In this document: piece after piece, positions 55,036-64,000 of the stretch
Layout: every line of letters starts with the position of its first letter
How positions within the stretch are numbered: position 1 is the stretch's first letter
Assembly (NCBI RefSeq): GCF_007556815.1
Contig: NZ_CP041745.1
Coordinates: forward strand, 2,767,001 to 2,831,000
Direction: 5' to 3'
Source: Paraburkholderia megapolitana
Lineage (GTDB): Bacteria; Pseudomonadota; Gammaproteobacteria; Burkholderiales; Burkholderiaceae
DNA length: 64,000 nt
Notes under the pieces: model-generated
The model's database searches: none
Seen by the model: the letters and a program-made list of their open reading frames with translations, nothing else
What the model was told of the DNA's origin: nothing
Translations under genes and position numbers: made by a program

Positions 55036-56547
55036 TTACGCACGCGCAATGCGCGTGCTCCCTCTGCCAGCGAACTTCATCCAGAAGCCGTACACCAGTG
55101 CTGCCAGCGCAAGCCCGACGAACCATGCATACGTATAGAGGCTTTTGAACGCATCGGGCACATTCGGAAACGCCGCCGGAAACGCGGTGTTCAGAAAACC
55201 CGGCAGATTCGGCAGTACGCCGATCACGAGCGCGGCTACAGCTGCGATGTTCCAGCCGCCCACATACGCATACTCGCCGTGCTCGTCGAACAGTTCGCGA
55301 TGATCGAGCCGCGTACCGCGAATCAGGAAGTAATCGACCATCATGATGCCGGCCACCGGTCCGAGCAGCGCGGAGTAACCGACCAGCCAAGTGAAAATGT
55401 AGCCCTGCGTGGTGGCGAGGATCTTCCACGGCATCATCACGATCGCGATCGTCGCGGTGATCATCCCGCCCGTGCGATACGAAATGCCCTTCGGCCACAG
55501 GCTCGAAAAATCGTAGGCCGGACCGACCAGGTTGGCCGCGAGATTGCAGCACATCGTATCGAGCGTCAGGATGATCAGCGCGAGGCCGACACCGATACCG
55601 GTCATGCGGCTCGTCAGGTCGATCGGGTCCCAGATCGCCTTGCCGTAGATCACCACAGTCGCCGACGTGACCACCACCGAGATCACCGACAGCAGCGCCA
55701 TCGGCAGCGGCAAGCCGATCGCCTGGCCAACCATCTGGTCCCGCTGTGTTTTAGCGAAGCGCGTGAAGTCCGGAATATTCAGCGCGAGCGTCGCCCAGAA
55801 CCCGACCATTGCGGTGAGGCTCGGCCAGAAGGTGGCCCAGAACATCCCGGCCTTCTTGCCGTCGGCGACGAACTGCGACGGTGTCGACAGCATCGAGCCG
55901 ACGCCGCCCGCCTTCGAAGTCGCCCACCACACGAGCGCGATACACATCACGACCTTGATCGGCGCAGACCAGCTTTCGAGCCAGCGGATCGAGTCAGTAC
56001 CGTTGACGATGAAATAGATCTGCAGCGCCCAGAACGCGAGAAAGCACGCGGCCTGCCCGATCGAGATGTCGATCAAAGGGAGTGCTGCGCCCTGCAATGC
56101 GTTGCCGGTCAGAATGTTGAGCAGCGTATAGATCGCGCTACCGCCAAGCCACGTCTGGATACCGTACCAGCCACACGCGACGATCGCCCGCAACAACGCC
56201 GGTAGTTTTGCTCCCTGCGTGCCGAACGACGAACGCACCAGCACCGCGTAGGGAATGCCGTGCTTCGCGCCTGCGTGACCGATCAGCAGCATCGGCACGA
56301 GCACGATCAGGTTGCCGAGCAGCACCGTCGCCACGGCCTGCCATGGCGACATACCCTGCTCGGTCAAACCCGAGGCCAGCATGTACGACGCGATGTTCAT
56401 CACCATGCCGACCCACAGCGCCGCGAAGTGATACCAGCGCCACGTGCGTTGCGCGCTGCCGGTCGGCGCGAGGTCGTCGTTGTAGAGCGCACTGCTGTGA
56501 ACGTCTGCCTGCAGCGGCGAAGCGCCGGTTCCCGCGGACTGATTCAT
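55036..56547 (-). CDS. NCS1 family nucleobase/hydantoin permease
   Basis: 503 residues, 12 membrane segments. Family features include YNDDLAPTGSAQRTWRWYHFAALWVGM at the N terminus, TQGAKLPALLRAIVACGWYGIQTW around helix 3 and NIPDFTRFAKTQRDQ in loop 6-7. NCS1 carriers import uracil, allantoin or hydantoins with Na+ or H+. In this operon uracil or thymine is the likely cargo. The gene lies between preA and hydA in the same direction. Confidence 0.94.
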   Translation of the reverse strand: MNQSAGTGASPLQADVHSSALYNDDLAPTGSAQRTWRWYHFAALWVGMVMNIASYMLASGLTEQGMSPWQAVATVLLGNLIVLVPMLLIGHAGAKHGIPYAVLVRSSFGTQGAKLPALLRAIVACGWYGIQTWLGGSAIYTLLNILTGNALQGAALPLIDISIGQAACFLAFWALQIYFIVNGTDSIRWLESWSAPIKVVMCIALVWWATSKAGGVGSMLSTPSQFVADGKKAGMFWATFWPSLTAMVGFWATLALNIPDFTRFAKTQRDQMVGQAIGLPLPMALLSVISVVVTSATVVIYGKAIWDPIDLTSRMTGIGVGLALIILTLDTMCCNLAANLVGPAYDFSSLWPKGISYRTGGMITATIAIVMMPWKILATTQGYIFTWLVGYSALLGPVAGIMMVDYFLIRGTRLDHRELFDEHGEYAYVGGWNIAAVAALVIGVLPNLPGFLNTAFPAAFPNVPDAFKSLYTYAWFVGLALAALVYGFWMKFAGRGSTRIARA

Positions 56548-56603
56548 TGAAAGTTCTCCAATCGTCGAAAGGCTGGCGCGTCGTCGTCGCGATGCGTCCA
56601 GAG

Positions 56604-57911
56604 TCAGGCTGCGTGCGCTGCGATCGTCTGACCATCCGGGCTGCCATCGGCAACGACGCGCGCCGGGTTGTTCGGATGCGTGGTCCAGTTCGAAGACGCG
56701 CCCGAGTCGACGCGCTCCATCGTGATGCAGCCGTCAACCGGGCATACATGCATGCATAAATTGCACCCGACGCAGTGTTCGTCGACGACTTCGAAGTGCC
56801 GCACGCCATCCTTCTCGGCCAGGATCGCCTGGTGGGCCGTGTCTTCGCAGGCGATATGGCACAGCCCGCACTGGATGCAACGGTCCTGATCGATGCGTGC
56901 CTTGATGTCGTACTGCAGGTTCAGGTATTTCCAGTCGGTGACATTCGGTACCGCGCGGCCACGGATGTCATCGAGTGTCGCGTAGCCTTTTTCGTCCATC
57001 CAGTTCGCGAGACCGTCGACGAGATCGGACACGATGCGAAAGCCGTAATGCATCGCGGCCGTGCAAACCTGCACGCTACCGGCGCCGAGTACGATGAATT
57101 CCGCGGCATCGCGCCACGTCGTAATTCCGCCGATGCCGGAAATGGGCAGGTTAGGTGTCTCCGCATCGCGGGCGATTTCAGCGACCATGTTCAGCGCAAT
57201 CGGCTTGACCGCCGGGCCGCAGTAGCCACCGTGCGTGCCCTTGCCGTCGACGGTCGGCATCGGTGCCATCTGGTCGAGATCGACGGCGACGATCGAATTG
57301 ATCGTGTTGATCAACGACACGCCATCCGCGCCGCCCTTGAAAGCAGCCCGCGAACCGAGCCGGATGTCGCTGATATTCGGCGTGAGCTTCACGAGGCACG
57401 GCAGCCGCGTTCCCTCCTTCACCCAGCGCGTCACCATCTCCACATACTCGGGCACCTGACCCACCGCGGCGCCCATGCCGCGCTCGCTCATCCCGTGCGG
57501 GCAACCGAAGTTCAGTTCCACGGCATCGGCGCCGGTGTCCTCGACGAGCGGCAGAATCCATTTCCAGTCGCGCTCGTTGCACGGCACCATCAGCGAGACG
57601 ATCATCGCGCGATCCGGCCAGTCGCGTTTCACCTGCGCGATCTCGCGCAGGTTCACGTCGAGCGGGCGGTCAGTGATCAGTTCGATGTTGTTCAACCCGG
57701 CGATGCGCTGGCCGTTCCACTGCACCGCGCCGTAGCGCGAACTCACGTTGACCACGTGCGGGTCGAGACCGAGCGTCTTCCATACCACGCCGCCCCAGCC
57801 CGCTTCGAAGGCGCGGTTGACGTTGTAGGCCTTGTCGGTGGGCGGCGCGGAGGCGAGCCAGAAAGGATTCGGCGAGGTGATGCCGGCTATCGTGCAGCGA
57901 AGATCGGCCAT
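56604..57911 (-). CDS. preA: NAD-dependent dihydropyrimidine dehydrogenase subunit PreA
   Basis: 435 residues. The first 330 are a dihydroorotate-dehydrogenase-like FMN barrel (CTIAGITSPNPFWLASAPPTDKA, NFGCPHGMSERGMG with the catalytic cysteine, and GIGGITTWRDAAEFI). The last 100 hold two 4Fe-4S ferredoxin motifs, CIQCGLCHIACEDT and CVGCNLCMHVCPVDGC. With PreT it reduces uracil and thymine to the dihydro forms. The 93-base gap to preT has no gene. Confidence 0.96.
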   Translation of the reverse strand: MADLRCTIAGITSPNPFWLASAPPTDKAYNVNRAFEAGWGGVVWKTLGLDPHVVNVSSRYGAVQWNGQRIAGLNNIELITDRPLDVNLREIAQVKRDWPDRAMIVSLMVPCNERDWKWILPLVEDTGADAVELNFGCPHGMSERGMGAAVGQVPEYVEMVTRWVKEGTRLPCLVKLTPNISDIRLGSRAAFKGGADGVSLINTINSIVAVDLDQMAPMPTVDGKGTHGGYCGPAVKPIALNMVAEIARDAETPNLPISGIGGITTWRDAAEFIVLGAGSVQVCTAAMHYGFRIVSDLVDGLANWMDEKGYATLDDIRGRAVPNVTDWKYLNLQYDIKARIDQDRCIQCGLCHIACEDTAHQAILAEKDGVRHFEVVDEHCVGCNLCMHVCPVDGCITMERVDSGASSNWTTHPNNPARVVADGSPDGQTIAAHAA

Positions 57912-58004
57912 ATTCGGCTCCGTGGGGAAAGCTTTTTTATATCGGCAACCGGTGCACGCCGCGATGTCTGGCGATCCGTTGCACCGTCCTGCTCTGGAAC
58001 CACC

Positions 58005-59378
58005 TTAAGCTGCGCGAGCCGCCGTGCGCGCAAACATCCGGTCGATCGACGCGGCCGCGAGCTTGCCGTCCTGCACCGCCTGCACGGTCAGGTCGAGCCC
58101 GGTGGCCGCGCAATCGCCGCCCGCCCATACGTCCGGCAACGAGGTTCTGCGCTCCTGGTCCACCGAAATACGCGTACCGTCGAGCGTCAGAATGTCCGCG
58201 CTCAGTTCCGACACGATGAGCGTCTGGCCAATCGCCTTCAGCACCATGTCGGCGGCGACGATGAAGCGTTCGCCTGTACCTGTGCCTGTTCCCGTGAGTG
58301 CGCCTGCGTCGCTACCGGTCAATTCGAACTCGACTGCTGTCACACCTGCACCGTTGCCGAGCACACGCACCGGCCGGGCGTTGACGATTAATGCCACGCC
58401 CTGGGTCTGCGCGAATTCGCGTTCGGCCCACGTTGCGCTCATCGTGTCGACGCCGCGCCGGTACACCATCGTCACGCTCTGCGCACCGAGCTTGCGGCTC
58501 TGCACCGCGGCATCGACGGCCGTGTTACCGCCGCCGATCACGACGACGCGACGGCCTACCGGCAGCGTCGCAAGATCGTCGGCCTGGCGCAGCCGCGCGA
58601 TGAAATCGACCGCGTCGTACACGCCGGCAAAACGCTCGCCTTCGATCTGCAGCGCCCTCACCCCGGCGAGACCGATTGCGATAAACACCGCATCGTATTG
58701 CTTGCGCAACTCCGCCAGATGCAGCTCGCGACCGAGCGCATGACCGCCGCGCCATTCGATGCCACCGATCGACAGCAGCCACGCCACCTCGCGCTGCGCG
58801 AAATCGTCCACGGTCTTGTACGCAGCGATGCCGTATTCGTTCAGGCCACCCGCTTTCTCATGCGCATCGAACAGCGTCACGCTGTGCCCGGCCAGCGCCA
58901 GACGATGCGCGCAGGCAAGCCCTGCCGGACCGGCACCGACCACCGCAACGCGGCGACCGGTCTGCGCCGCGCGGTGGAACAGCGATACGCCGCTTGCCAT
59001 GGCCCAGTCGGTGGCGTGGCGTTGCAGCGCACCGATCGCAACCGGATCGCCGTCTTGATGATTACGCACACAGGCTCCTTCGCACAGGATCTCGGTCGGG
59101 CACACGCGCGCGCACATGCCACCGAGTGGATTTGCAGAGAGAATGTCGCTCGCGGCGCCCTTCAGGTTGCCGTTGCCGATCTTGCGGATGAAGCTGGGAA
59201 TGTCGATCTGCGTCGGGCAAGCCTGGACGCACGGCGCGTCATAGCAGTAGTGACAGCGACTGGCCGCGACGGCAGCCGCCTGTGCATCGAGCAGCGGCGC
59301 GACGTCGCTGAACTGGCAGGCCAACTGGTCGGCGGGCAGACGGCCGGCGGCGATGTCGCCGGTTTCCTTGATAGCCAT
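58005..59378 (-). CDS. preT: NAD-dependent dihydropyrimidine dehydrogenase subunit PreT
   Basis: 457 residues. The N-terminal Fe-S region has CHYCYDAPCVQACPTQIDIP and CARVCPTEILCEGACV. It is followed by the FAD (AVVGAGPAGLACAH) and NAD (VVVIGGGNTAVDAAV) binding domains and by VWAGGDCAATG. It passes electrons from NADH to PreA. A loop of three GGNACA hexanucleotide repeats at about 58270-58294 encodes TGTGTGTG, absent from most relatives as far as I recall. ATG 59378 has GGAG 6-7 bases upstream. Confidence 0.94.
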   Translation of the reverse strand: MAIKETGDIAAGRLPADQLACQFSDVAPLLDAQAAAVAASRCHYCYDAPCVQACPTQIDIPSFIRKIGNGNLKGAASDILSANPLGGMCARVCPTEILCEGACVRNHQDGDPVAIGALQRHATDWAMASGVSLFHRAAQTGRRVAVVGAGPAGLACAHRLALAGHSVTLFDAHEKAGGLNEYGIAAYKTVDDFAQREVAWLLSIGGIEWRGGHALGRELHLAELRKQYDAVFIAIGLAGVRALQIEGERFAGVYDAVDFIARLRQADDLATLPVGRRVVVIGGGNTAVDAAVQSRKLGAQSVTMVYRRGVDTMSATWAEREFAQTQGVALIVNARPVRVLGNGAGVTAVEFELTGSDAGALTGTGTGTGERFIVAADMVLKAIGQTLIVSELSADILTLDGTRISVDQERRTSLPDVWAGGDCAATGLDLTVQAVQDGKLAAASIDRMFARTAARAA

Positions 59379-59529
59379 GCACACTCCGTTTCGTAAAAGA
59401 GAGGCGAATGAAAATCGCCGGCCTTGCAGTACGAGGACCGGCTTGTCCGACAAGGGTTGCTCACAATCTTTTATTTCTCACGCGGCGCAATGGGACCCAC
59501 CTCGCGACCGCGCGCTCACCACACCATCA

Positions 59530-60795
59530 CTACGCCGGTTCGCGTGCGCGTTCCAGCATCGCGTGCAGCAGCACGTTCGCGCCGGCCTCGATCCATTCGA
59601 GCGTCGCGTCCTCGATTTCGTTGTGACTGATGCCGTCGACACACGGCACGAATACCATCGATGTGGGCGCAACCTTCGACAGGTAGCACGCGTCGTGACC
59701 TGCGCCCGACACGATGTCGCGATTCGGATAGCCGAAGCGCTCCGCCGCGTTGCGCACGGATTTCACGCAGGCGGCATCGAAGGCGATCGGCGCGTAATAG
59801 AAGATCTGTTCGAGCTGCGTTTCGAGGCCGATGACGCCCGCGATCTTCGCGACGCCTTCGCGCAGTTCCGCATCCATCTGCGCGAGCACGGCGTCTTCCG
59901 GATGACGGAAGTCGACGGTGAAAAACACCCGGCCGGGAATTACGTTGCGCGAATTCGGATGGACCTGCATCATGCCGACCGTCGCACAGGCGAGCGGCGC
60001 GTGGTTCAGACCGATCCGGTTCACCAGATCCACCACGCGCGCCGCACCGAGCAGCGCATCGCGGCGGCGCGGCATCGGCGTCGGGCCCGCATGCGCTTCC
60101 TGTCCGGTCAGCACGATTTCGTACCAGCGCTGACCCTGTGCATCGGTCACGACGCCGATGGTCTTGTGTTCGGCTTCGAGTATCGGCCCCTGCTCGATAT
60201 GCAGTTCGAACGCGGCGTGAATCGGGCGACCGCCGCACGGCACGTCACCCGCATAACCGATGCGCTGCAGTTCCTCGCCGATCGTCTTGCCATCGACGTC
60301 CTTGCGCGAAAGCCCGTAGTCGAGCGTGAATACTCCGGCGAATACCCCCGAGGCGACCATGGCCGGCGCGAAGCGCGAGCCTTCTTCGTTGGTCCAGATC
60401 ACGACTTCTACGGGACGTTCAGTTTCGATGCCGCGATCGTTCAGGCTGCGGATCACTTCAAGCCCGCCAAGCACGCCGTAGATACCGTCGAAGCGCCCAC
60501 CTGTGGGTTGCGAGTCCGCATGCGAACCGGTGATCACCGGCGTTGCGTTAGCGTCGCGCCCCGCGCGGCGCATGAACACATTGCCCATCTGATCGACCGT
60601 GACCGTGCAGCCCGCCTCTTTGGCCCAGCTCACGATCAGGTCGCGCCCTTCGCGGTCGAGATCGGTCAGCGCGAGGCGGCACACACCGCCTTTGGGCGTA
60701 GCACCGATCTTCGCCACCGTCATCAGGCTGTCCCACAGACGCTGGCCGTTCACATTGATCGATACGTCCAGCGCGGCTTCGGTTACTGCGTTCAT
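59530..60795 (-). CDS. Zn-dependent N-carbamoyl amino acid hydrolase (beta-ureidopropionase type)
   Basis: 421 residues of the M20 peptidase-like amidohydrolase family. Metal and active-site residues appear in VITGSHADSQPTGGRFDGIYG, TNEEGSRFAPAM, HIEQGPILE and the dimer-interface EAHAGPTPM. Related enzymes split N-carbamoyl-beta-alanine, allantoate or N-carbamoyl-L-amino acids. In the operon it would supply the last pyrimidine step, giving beta-alanine, CO2 and ammonia. ATG 60795 has GAGGAG 8 bases upstream; GTG 60804 overlaps that site. Confidence 0.92.
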   Translation of the reverse strand: MNAVTEAALDVSINVNGQRLWDSLMTVAKIGATPKGGVCRLALTDLDREGRDLIVSWAKEAGCTVTVDQMGNVFMRRAGRDANATPVITGSHADSQPTGGRFDGIYGVLGGLEVIRSLNDRGIETERPVEVVIWTNEEGSRFAPAMVASGVFAGVFTLDYGLSRKDVDGKTIGEELQRIGYAGDVPCGGRPIHAAFELHIEQGPILEAEHKTIGVVTDAQGQRWYEIVLTGQEAHAGPTPMPRRRDALLGAARVVDLVNRIGLNHAPLACATVGMMQVHPNSRNVIPGRVFFTVDFRHPEDAVLAQMDAELREGVAKIAGVIGLETQLEQIFYYAPIAFDAACVKSVRNAAERFGYPNRDIVSGAGHDACYLSKVAPTSMVFVPCVDGISHNEIEDATLEWIEAGANVLLHAMLERAREPA

Positions 60796-61022
60796 CGCAT
60801 GCACTCCTCATCCGGATCGGGCGATCCGTATTGAAGGCCGCCGTGCGTCGCACGACGGGTGGGGATGACGGACGCTTCTACAGCGTCTTCCTTGTTCCAT
60901 GATTCGACCTGTGCGCGAGTGCGCGCAACCAGTGCATCCGTGACGGGCTTTGGGGCTGCGCGCCCGTAGCCGGTGCAACGATGCAAACCCTGCTTTCGCT
61001 TCTCTGCTGTTGCTGCTCTAAT

Positions 61023-61040
61023 CCTGTCCGAATGGACAGG
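61023..61040. promoter_or_regulatory. Palindromic operator between the pyrimidine operon and its TetR regulator
   Basis: CCTGTCC-GAAT-GGACAGG, a perfect 7-bp inverted repeat, in the 431-base gap 60796-61226 that holds no gene. It lies roughly in the middle, about 230 bases from the ureidopropionase start and 190 from the TetR start. TATAAA-like sequence on the minus strand adjoins it (about 61041-61047). It is a good candidate for TetR (RutR-like) binding. Confidence 0.65.
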
Positions 61041-61226
61041 TTTTATACGATTAACGCCTATATTTCAATGACTTCTTTGTGAGCGAAAAGTATGCCATTG
61101 CGATATAGCAGAAACCCTGGGTAGTGTGCGAGGTCATCGCGCGAGGCAAACGTGCAGCGCGGCAATGTGGCTACAATGAGGCGCTACCGAGGCGCGATCA
61201 GGCGACCCGCCGAACGAGAACCGACA

Positions 61227-61955
61227 ATGAAAAGCGACGACACGCCCGCCGTGGCGACCGAACCCGAAGCCAGCACGCCGCCGAGGCGACGCAAGGCACA
61301 CATCCGTCACAGCAACGAAGCGCATCTGCTCGCATGTGCGGAAGCGGTTTTCGCGGAACGCGGTCTCGACGGCGCGAGCACTGCGATGATCGCGGAGCGC
61401 GCAGGGCTGCCCAAAGCCAACCTGCACTACTACTTCCCGACCAAGCTCGACCTGTACCGGCGCGTGCTCGAAGATGTGTTCGAAGAATGGCATCGTGCGG
61501 CCGATACGTTCGAGAGCAGCGACGATCCCGCCGACGCGATTGCCGGCTACGTGCGCGCGAAGATGGCGCTATCGCGCCGGCGACCGCTCGGTTCGAAGGT
61601 GTGGGCGAACGAGATCATCCATGGTGCGACGCACATGCAGGACATCCTCACGGATCGCGTGAAGCCGTGGATGGAAACCCGCATCACGATGATCGACGAC
61701 TGGATCGAACGCGGCCTGCTTGCGCGCGTCGATGCGCGGACGTTTCTGTTTACGATCTGGGCGCTGACGCAGCACTTCGCCGATTTCGACGCACAGATCC
61801 AGGCACTGGCGGGCAAGCGCGCGCTGTCGAAGAAAGCGTTCGAGGCGACGACTGAAGAAGTCGTCGCGCTCGTGCTGCGGGCGTGCGGGGCGAGTCCGGT
61901 GGATGCGGGTGATGCGTCGGGCGCAGTGGCAGATTCAGGCACGCGCCGCGACTGA
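61227..61955 (+). CDS. TetR family regulator of pyrimidine catabolism (RutR-like)
   Basis: 242 residues. The HTH region (residues about 30-75) reads LLACAEAVFAERGLDGASTA then IAERAGLPKANLHYYFPTKLDLY, the pattern of RutR. The C-terminal ligand domain includes WANEIIHGATHMQDIL and FTIWALTQHFADFD, also RutR-like. RutR senses uracil. ATG 61227 was chosen as the start of a normal-length TetR protein. It diverges from the pyrimidine operon and is convergent with the antiporter gene. Confidence 0.92.
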   Translation: MKSDDTPAVATEPEASTPPRRRKAHIRHSNEAHLLACAEAVFAERGLDGASTAMIAERAGLPKANLHYYFPTKLDLYRRVLEDVFEEWHRAADTFESSDDPADAIAGYVRAKMALSRRRPLGSKVWANEIIHGATHMQDILTDRVKPWMETRITMIDDWIERGLLARVDARTFLFTIWALTQHFADFDAQIQALAGKRALSKKAFEATTEEVVALVLRACGASPVDAGDASGAVADSGTRRD

Positions 61956-61969
61956 CGCGACAATCGACG

Positions 61970-63556
61970 CTAACCGCGCGCATGCCGCGCGGCCACCTCC
62001 TGCAAGTCCAGATCGTGTTCGAGCGTATGCAGCATTTCATCGTGCACGATGCCCGCTCGATGCATACGCAACAGTTCCGCGCGACCGGCGGCAACCGCCG
62101 CCAGCACCACATCGTAGTGCGCACTGCGCGCCTCGGAGGGATACGCCTCTTCGTCCCGGTGCTCAGCGGTAATGCGCGCGCGATAGCTGTACTGCTCGAG
62201 CAACCGCGGGTGAATCACGGTGCCGTCCGGTGCGTGCACGAGCGGCAGGATCGCAGCGAGCTGCGCGGCTTCGAGCCGCGCCCATGCCCCCGTTTCCGTC
62301 AGATGATGCGAGGCTCGCGCGTCGCCGCCCGTGAGACCGACGAGGCGAATCAACGGACCGATCGTCGTACCCTGCAACAACACGGTCACGAGAATGACCG
62401 CGAATGCGGCCACCAGAATCAGATCGCGGCCCGGCATCGCTTCCGGCAGCGACAACGCAATGGCGAGCGTCACGACCCCGCGCATGCCGGCCCAGCTCAC
62501 GACCGTCGCCGCACGCCATTCGAAGGCACGCGGGACGCGCCGTACGATGCGCGGCAACAGCGCGCGCAACGCATCGACGCCGAACACCCAGACGAAGCGC
62601 GACACGACGACAGCGCCGAGTACCGCGCCGACCGCGGGCGCAAAAGCGGCCATCACGTCGCCGATCCCGCCCAGGCGCACCATCACGCCGCGCAGCGACA
62701 GCCCGATCAACACGAACACCAGCGCTTCGAGCAGAAACACGATGACCTGCCAGAATGCGGTGCCACGCGTGCGCACTGCCGCCGAGAACACTTCGTGCTG
62801 ATGCCAGCCGAGCACCATCCCGCAGGTCACGGTGGCGATGACACCGGATACCCCGGCCAGATCGCCCGTGATATAGCTGCACCATCCCGCCATCACCGAT
62901 GCAATGATGATGAGGTAATCGTCGTCGAGTACTCGCACGAGTAGCACGACCAGCATCCCGACAATCCATCCGACCGCGACGCCGCCCACCGCGAGCGTCG
63001 CGAAACTCAGCGTCGCGTGCTCGATGCTGAACACGCCGGTCAGCGCTGCGGCGACCGCGAAACGAAACAGCACGAGCCCGGCTGCGTCGTTGAGCAGGCT
63101 CTCGCCTTCGAGCAGCACCATCAACTGGCGCGGCAACGCGACCCGTTCGAGCACGGCCTTGGCGGCGACCGCATCGGGCGGCGAAACGATCGCCCCGAGC
63201 GCAAAGCATGCCGCCCACGGCAAGCCAGGTGCGGCCCAGTGCGCGACGACGCCGACCGCGAACGTCGTAAACGCCACGGCACCGACTGCGAGCAGCAGGA
63301 TGCCGCTCAGGTTGCGCTTGAAATCGTCCCATACGGAGAAGTACGCGCCGTCCATCAGCAGTGGCGGCAGGAACACGATCAGGACGAGATCCGGATCGAG
63401 GTTCACCGGCGGCAGGCCGGGTATAAACGCCATCGCAGCGCCGCCGACCAGTAGCGCGGCGGCGGGCGGCAGACGCAGGCGCTTCGCGACGAGTTCGAGA
63501 ACGATGATCGCAATCAACGACAGCAACACCAGCTTGAATGCCAGTACAGAAGACAT
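61970..63556 (-). CDS. Na+/H+ antiporter (CPA1 family)
   Basis: 528 residues with about 12 membrane segments. It has FLPPLLMDGAYF in helix 3, ALGAIVSPPDAVAAKAVLERV (the CPA1 signature with the ion-binding Asp), LLEGESLLNDAAGLVLFR, and VVSWAGMRGVVTLAIALSLP in helix 11. The C-terminal 120 residues form a cytoplasmic regulatory domain (LLRMHRAGIVHDEMLHTLEHDL). It exchanges Na+ or K+ for H+ in pH and salt homeostasis. It ends 14 bases after the stop of the TetR gene. Confidence 0.94.
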   Translation of the reverse strand: MSSVLAFKLVLLSLIAIIVLELVAKRLRLPPAAALLVGGAAMAFIPGLPPVNLDPDLVLIVFLPPLLMDGAYFSVWDDFKRNLSGILLLAVGAVAFTTFAVGVVAHWAAPGLPWAACFALGAIVSPPDAVAAKAVLERVALPRQLMVLLEGESLLNDAAGLVLFRFAVAAALTGVFSIEHATLSFATLAVGGVAVGWIVGMLVVLLVRVLDDDYLIIIASVMAGWCSYITGDLAGVSGVIATVTCGMVLGWHQHEVFSAAVRTRGTAFWQVIVFLLEALVFVLIGLSLRGVMVRLGGIGDVMAAFAPAVGAVLGAVVVSRFVWVFGVDALRALLPRIVRRVPRAFEWRAATVVSWAGMRGVVTLAIALSLPEAMPGRDLILVAAFAVILVTVLLQGTTIGPLIRLVGLTGGDARASHHLTETGAWARLEAAQLAAILPLVHAPDGTVIHPRLLEQYSYRARITAEHRDEEAYPSEARSAHYDVVLAAVAAGRAELLRMHRAGIVHDEMLHTLEHDLDLQEVAARHARG

Positions 63557-63644
63557 GAAAGCGCCTGTTAGAAAAGAAAGATCGTATGCGGTCGCGTTAG
63601 GTCGTATTCGTCATTGCAGCGCGGTGGCCACGCACGATGCCCGT

Positions 63645-64000
63645 TCAACGCCCAATCTCCGCCATGCCCACCAGATAGCCGCGCACCGCGATCCACACGC
63701 GCTCGCGCAGCGACTGCGCATCGGTTTCCATGCGCTCGCCGGCGACATCGTTGATGCCGTGTGCAAGCGCGAGCACGTCCTGCGCTGCGGTTTCGCGATC
63801 CGTAATGGCCGGCGCATCGGGTCGACCGAGCGCTTCGACGATCACCCGATGCAGTTGCTGCGCCACATGCAGGTTGCGGTCGCCGAGCGGCAAACGACGT
63901 TCCTCGAAATCGATCACGCGAGCGAGCGCCGGTCGGCGCATCTGATGCGCAATCGCCGCGTCGATCAGGGCGCCGAGCACTGCCGCGCAGGTCGGCTCGG
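63645..64000 (-). CDS. TetR/AcrR family regulator, C-terminal part (partial)
   Basis: Only the C-terminal about 118 residues are in the window; the N-terminal HTH lies past the right edge. The visible helices (RPALARVIDFEERRLPLGD, ALAHGINDVAGERMETDAQSL, RVWIAVRGYLVGM) resemble the C-terminal ligand-binding domain of TetR proteins. The gap 63557-63644 to the antiporter has no gene. It reads in the same direction as the antiporter and might control it, but that cannot be tested here. Confidence 0.8.
   Translation of the reverse strand, partial: EPTCAAVLGALIDAAIAHQMRRPALARVIDFEERRLPLGDRNLHVAQQLHRVIVEALGRPDAPAITDRETAAQDVLALAHGINDVAGERMETDAQSLRERVWIAVRGYLVGMAEIGR

Overview
The window is high-GC, tightly packed chromosomal DNA. 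Its gene content points to a betaproteobacterium of the Burkholderia/Paraburkholderia type: a glnA-ntrB pair, an argA-hrpA divergent pair, yggX, a subfamily I.2 lipase with its foldase, cbtBA under a cobalamin riboswitch, many LysR/TetR regulators and a Burkholderia-style porin. This assignment is inference from content, not a database match. I see no rRNA, tRNA, CRISPR array, transposase or integrase. The region reads as core genome followed by accessory catabolic islands.

Layout. 1-13.2 kb: nitrogen control (ntrB, partial, and glnA with a sigma-54/NtrC-type upstream region), rhodanese, a CinA-N-type protein, EI24 and sterol-desaturase membrane proteins, a YVTN propeller, then hrpA and argA diverging from a 23-bp gap, and yggX. 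13.2-21.5 kb: a TetR regulator divergent from GMC dehydrogenase, acyl-CoA synthetase, aldehyde dehydrogenase, secreted lipase and lipase foldase. Together these could turn an external ester into acyl-CoA. 21.6-31.4 kb: Crp/Fnr regulator, DUF962, ProP-like transporter with a long leader, phosphodiesterase, TMEM175-like channel, flavin disulfide reductase, GST, two LysE exporters, cupin and LysR. 31.4-33.2 kb: cbtA and cbtB behind a clear cobalamin riboswitch, with a divergent histidine phosphatase. 33.4-40.6 kb: secreted propeller, LuxR regulator with a divergent amidase and permease, old yellow enzyme and a MerR regulator. 40.6-43.2 kb: a FecR/OmpA-lipoprotein/CHASE2 envelope operon.

44.4-51.3 kb is the most unusual catabolic operon. 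A LysR regulator is divergent from an HpcH/HpaI aldolase, a PDC-hydrolase-type amidohydrolase, a 389-residue protein I do not recognise, an AAHS-like MFS importer, a cytoplasmic EAR-repeat seven-bladed propeller, and a porin. 51.4-53.5 kb has a Rieske oxygenase and a GNAT acetyltransferase. 53.5-62 kb is a complete reductive pyrimidine degradation operon (hydA, NCS1 permease, preA, preT, ureidopropionase-type hydrolase) divergent from a TetR regulator, with a perfect palindrome between them. The window ends with a Na+/H+ antiporter and the 3' end of another TetR gene.

Main points for follow-up: the palindromic -10 between hrpA and argA that could drive two leaderless mRNAs; the EAR-propeller/unknown-protein catabolic operon; the lipase-to-acyl-CoA cluster; the effector-less CHASE2 operon; and several regulator/operator pairs readable directly from the DNA (MerR 19-bp spacer, lux-box-like site near -43, TetR palindromes).
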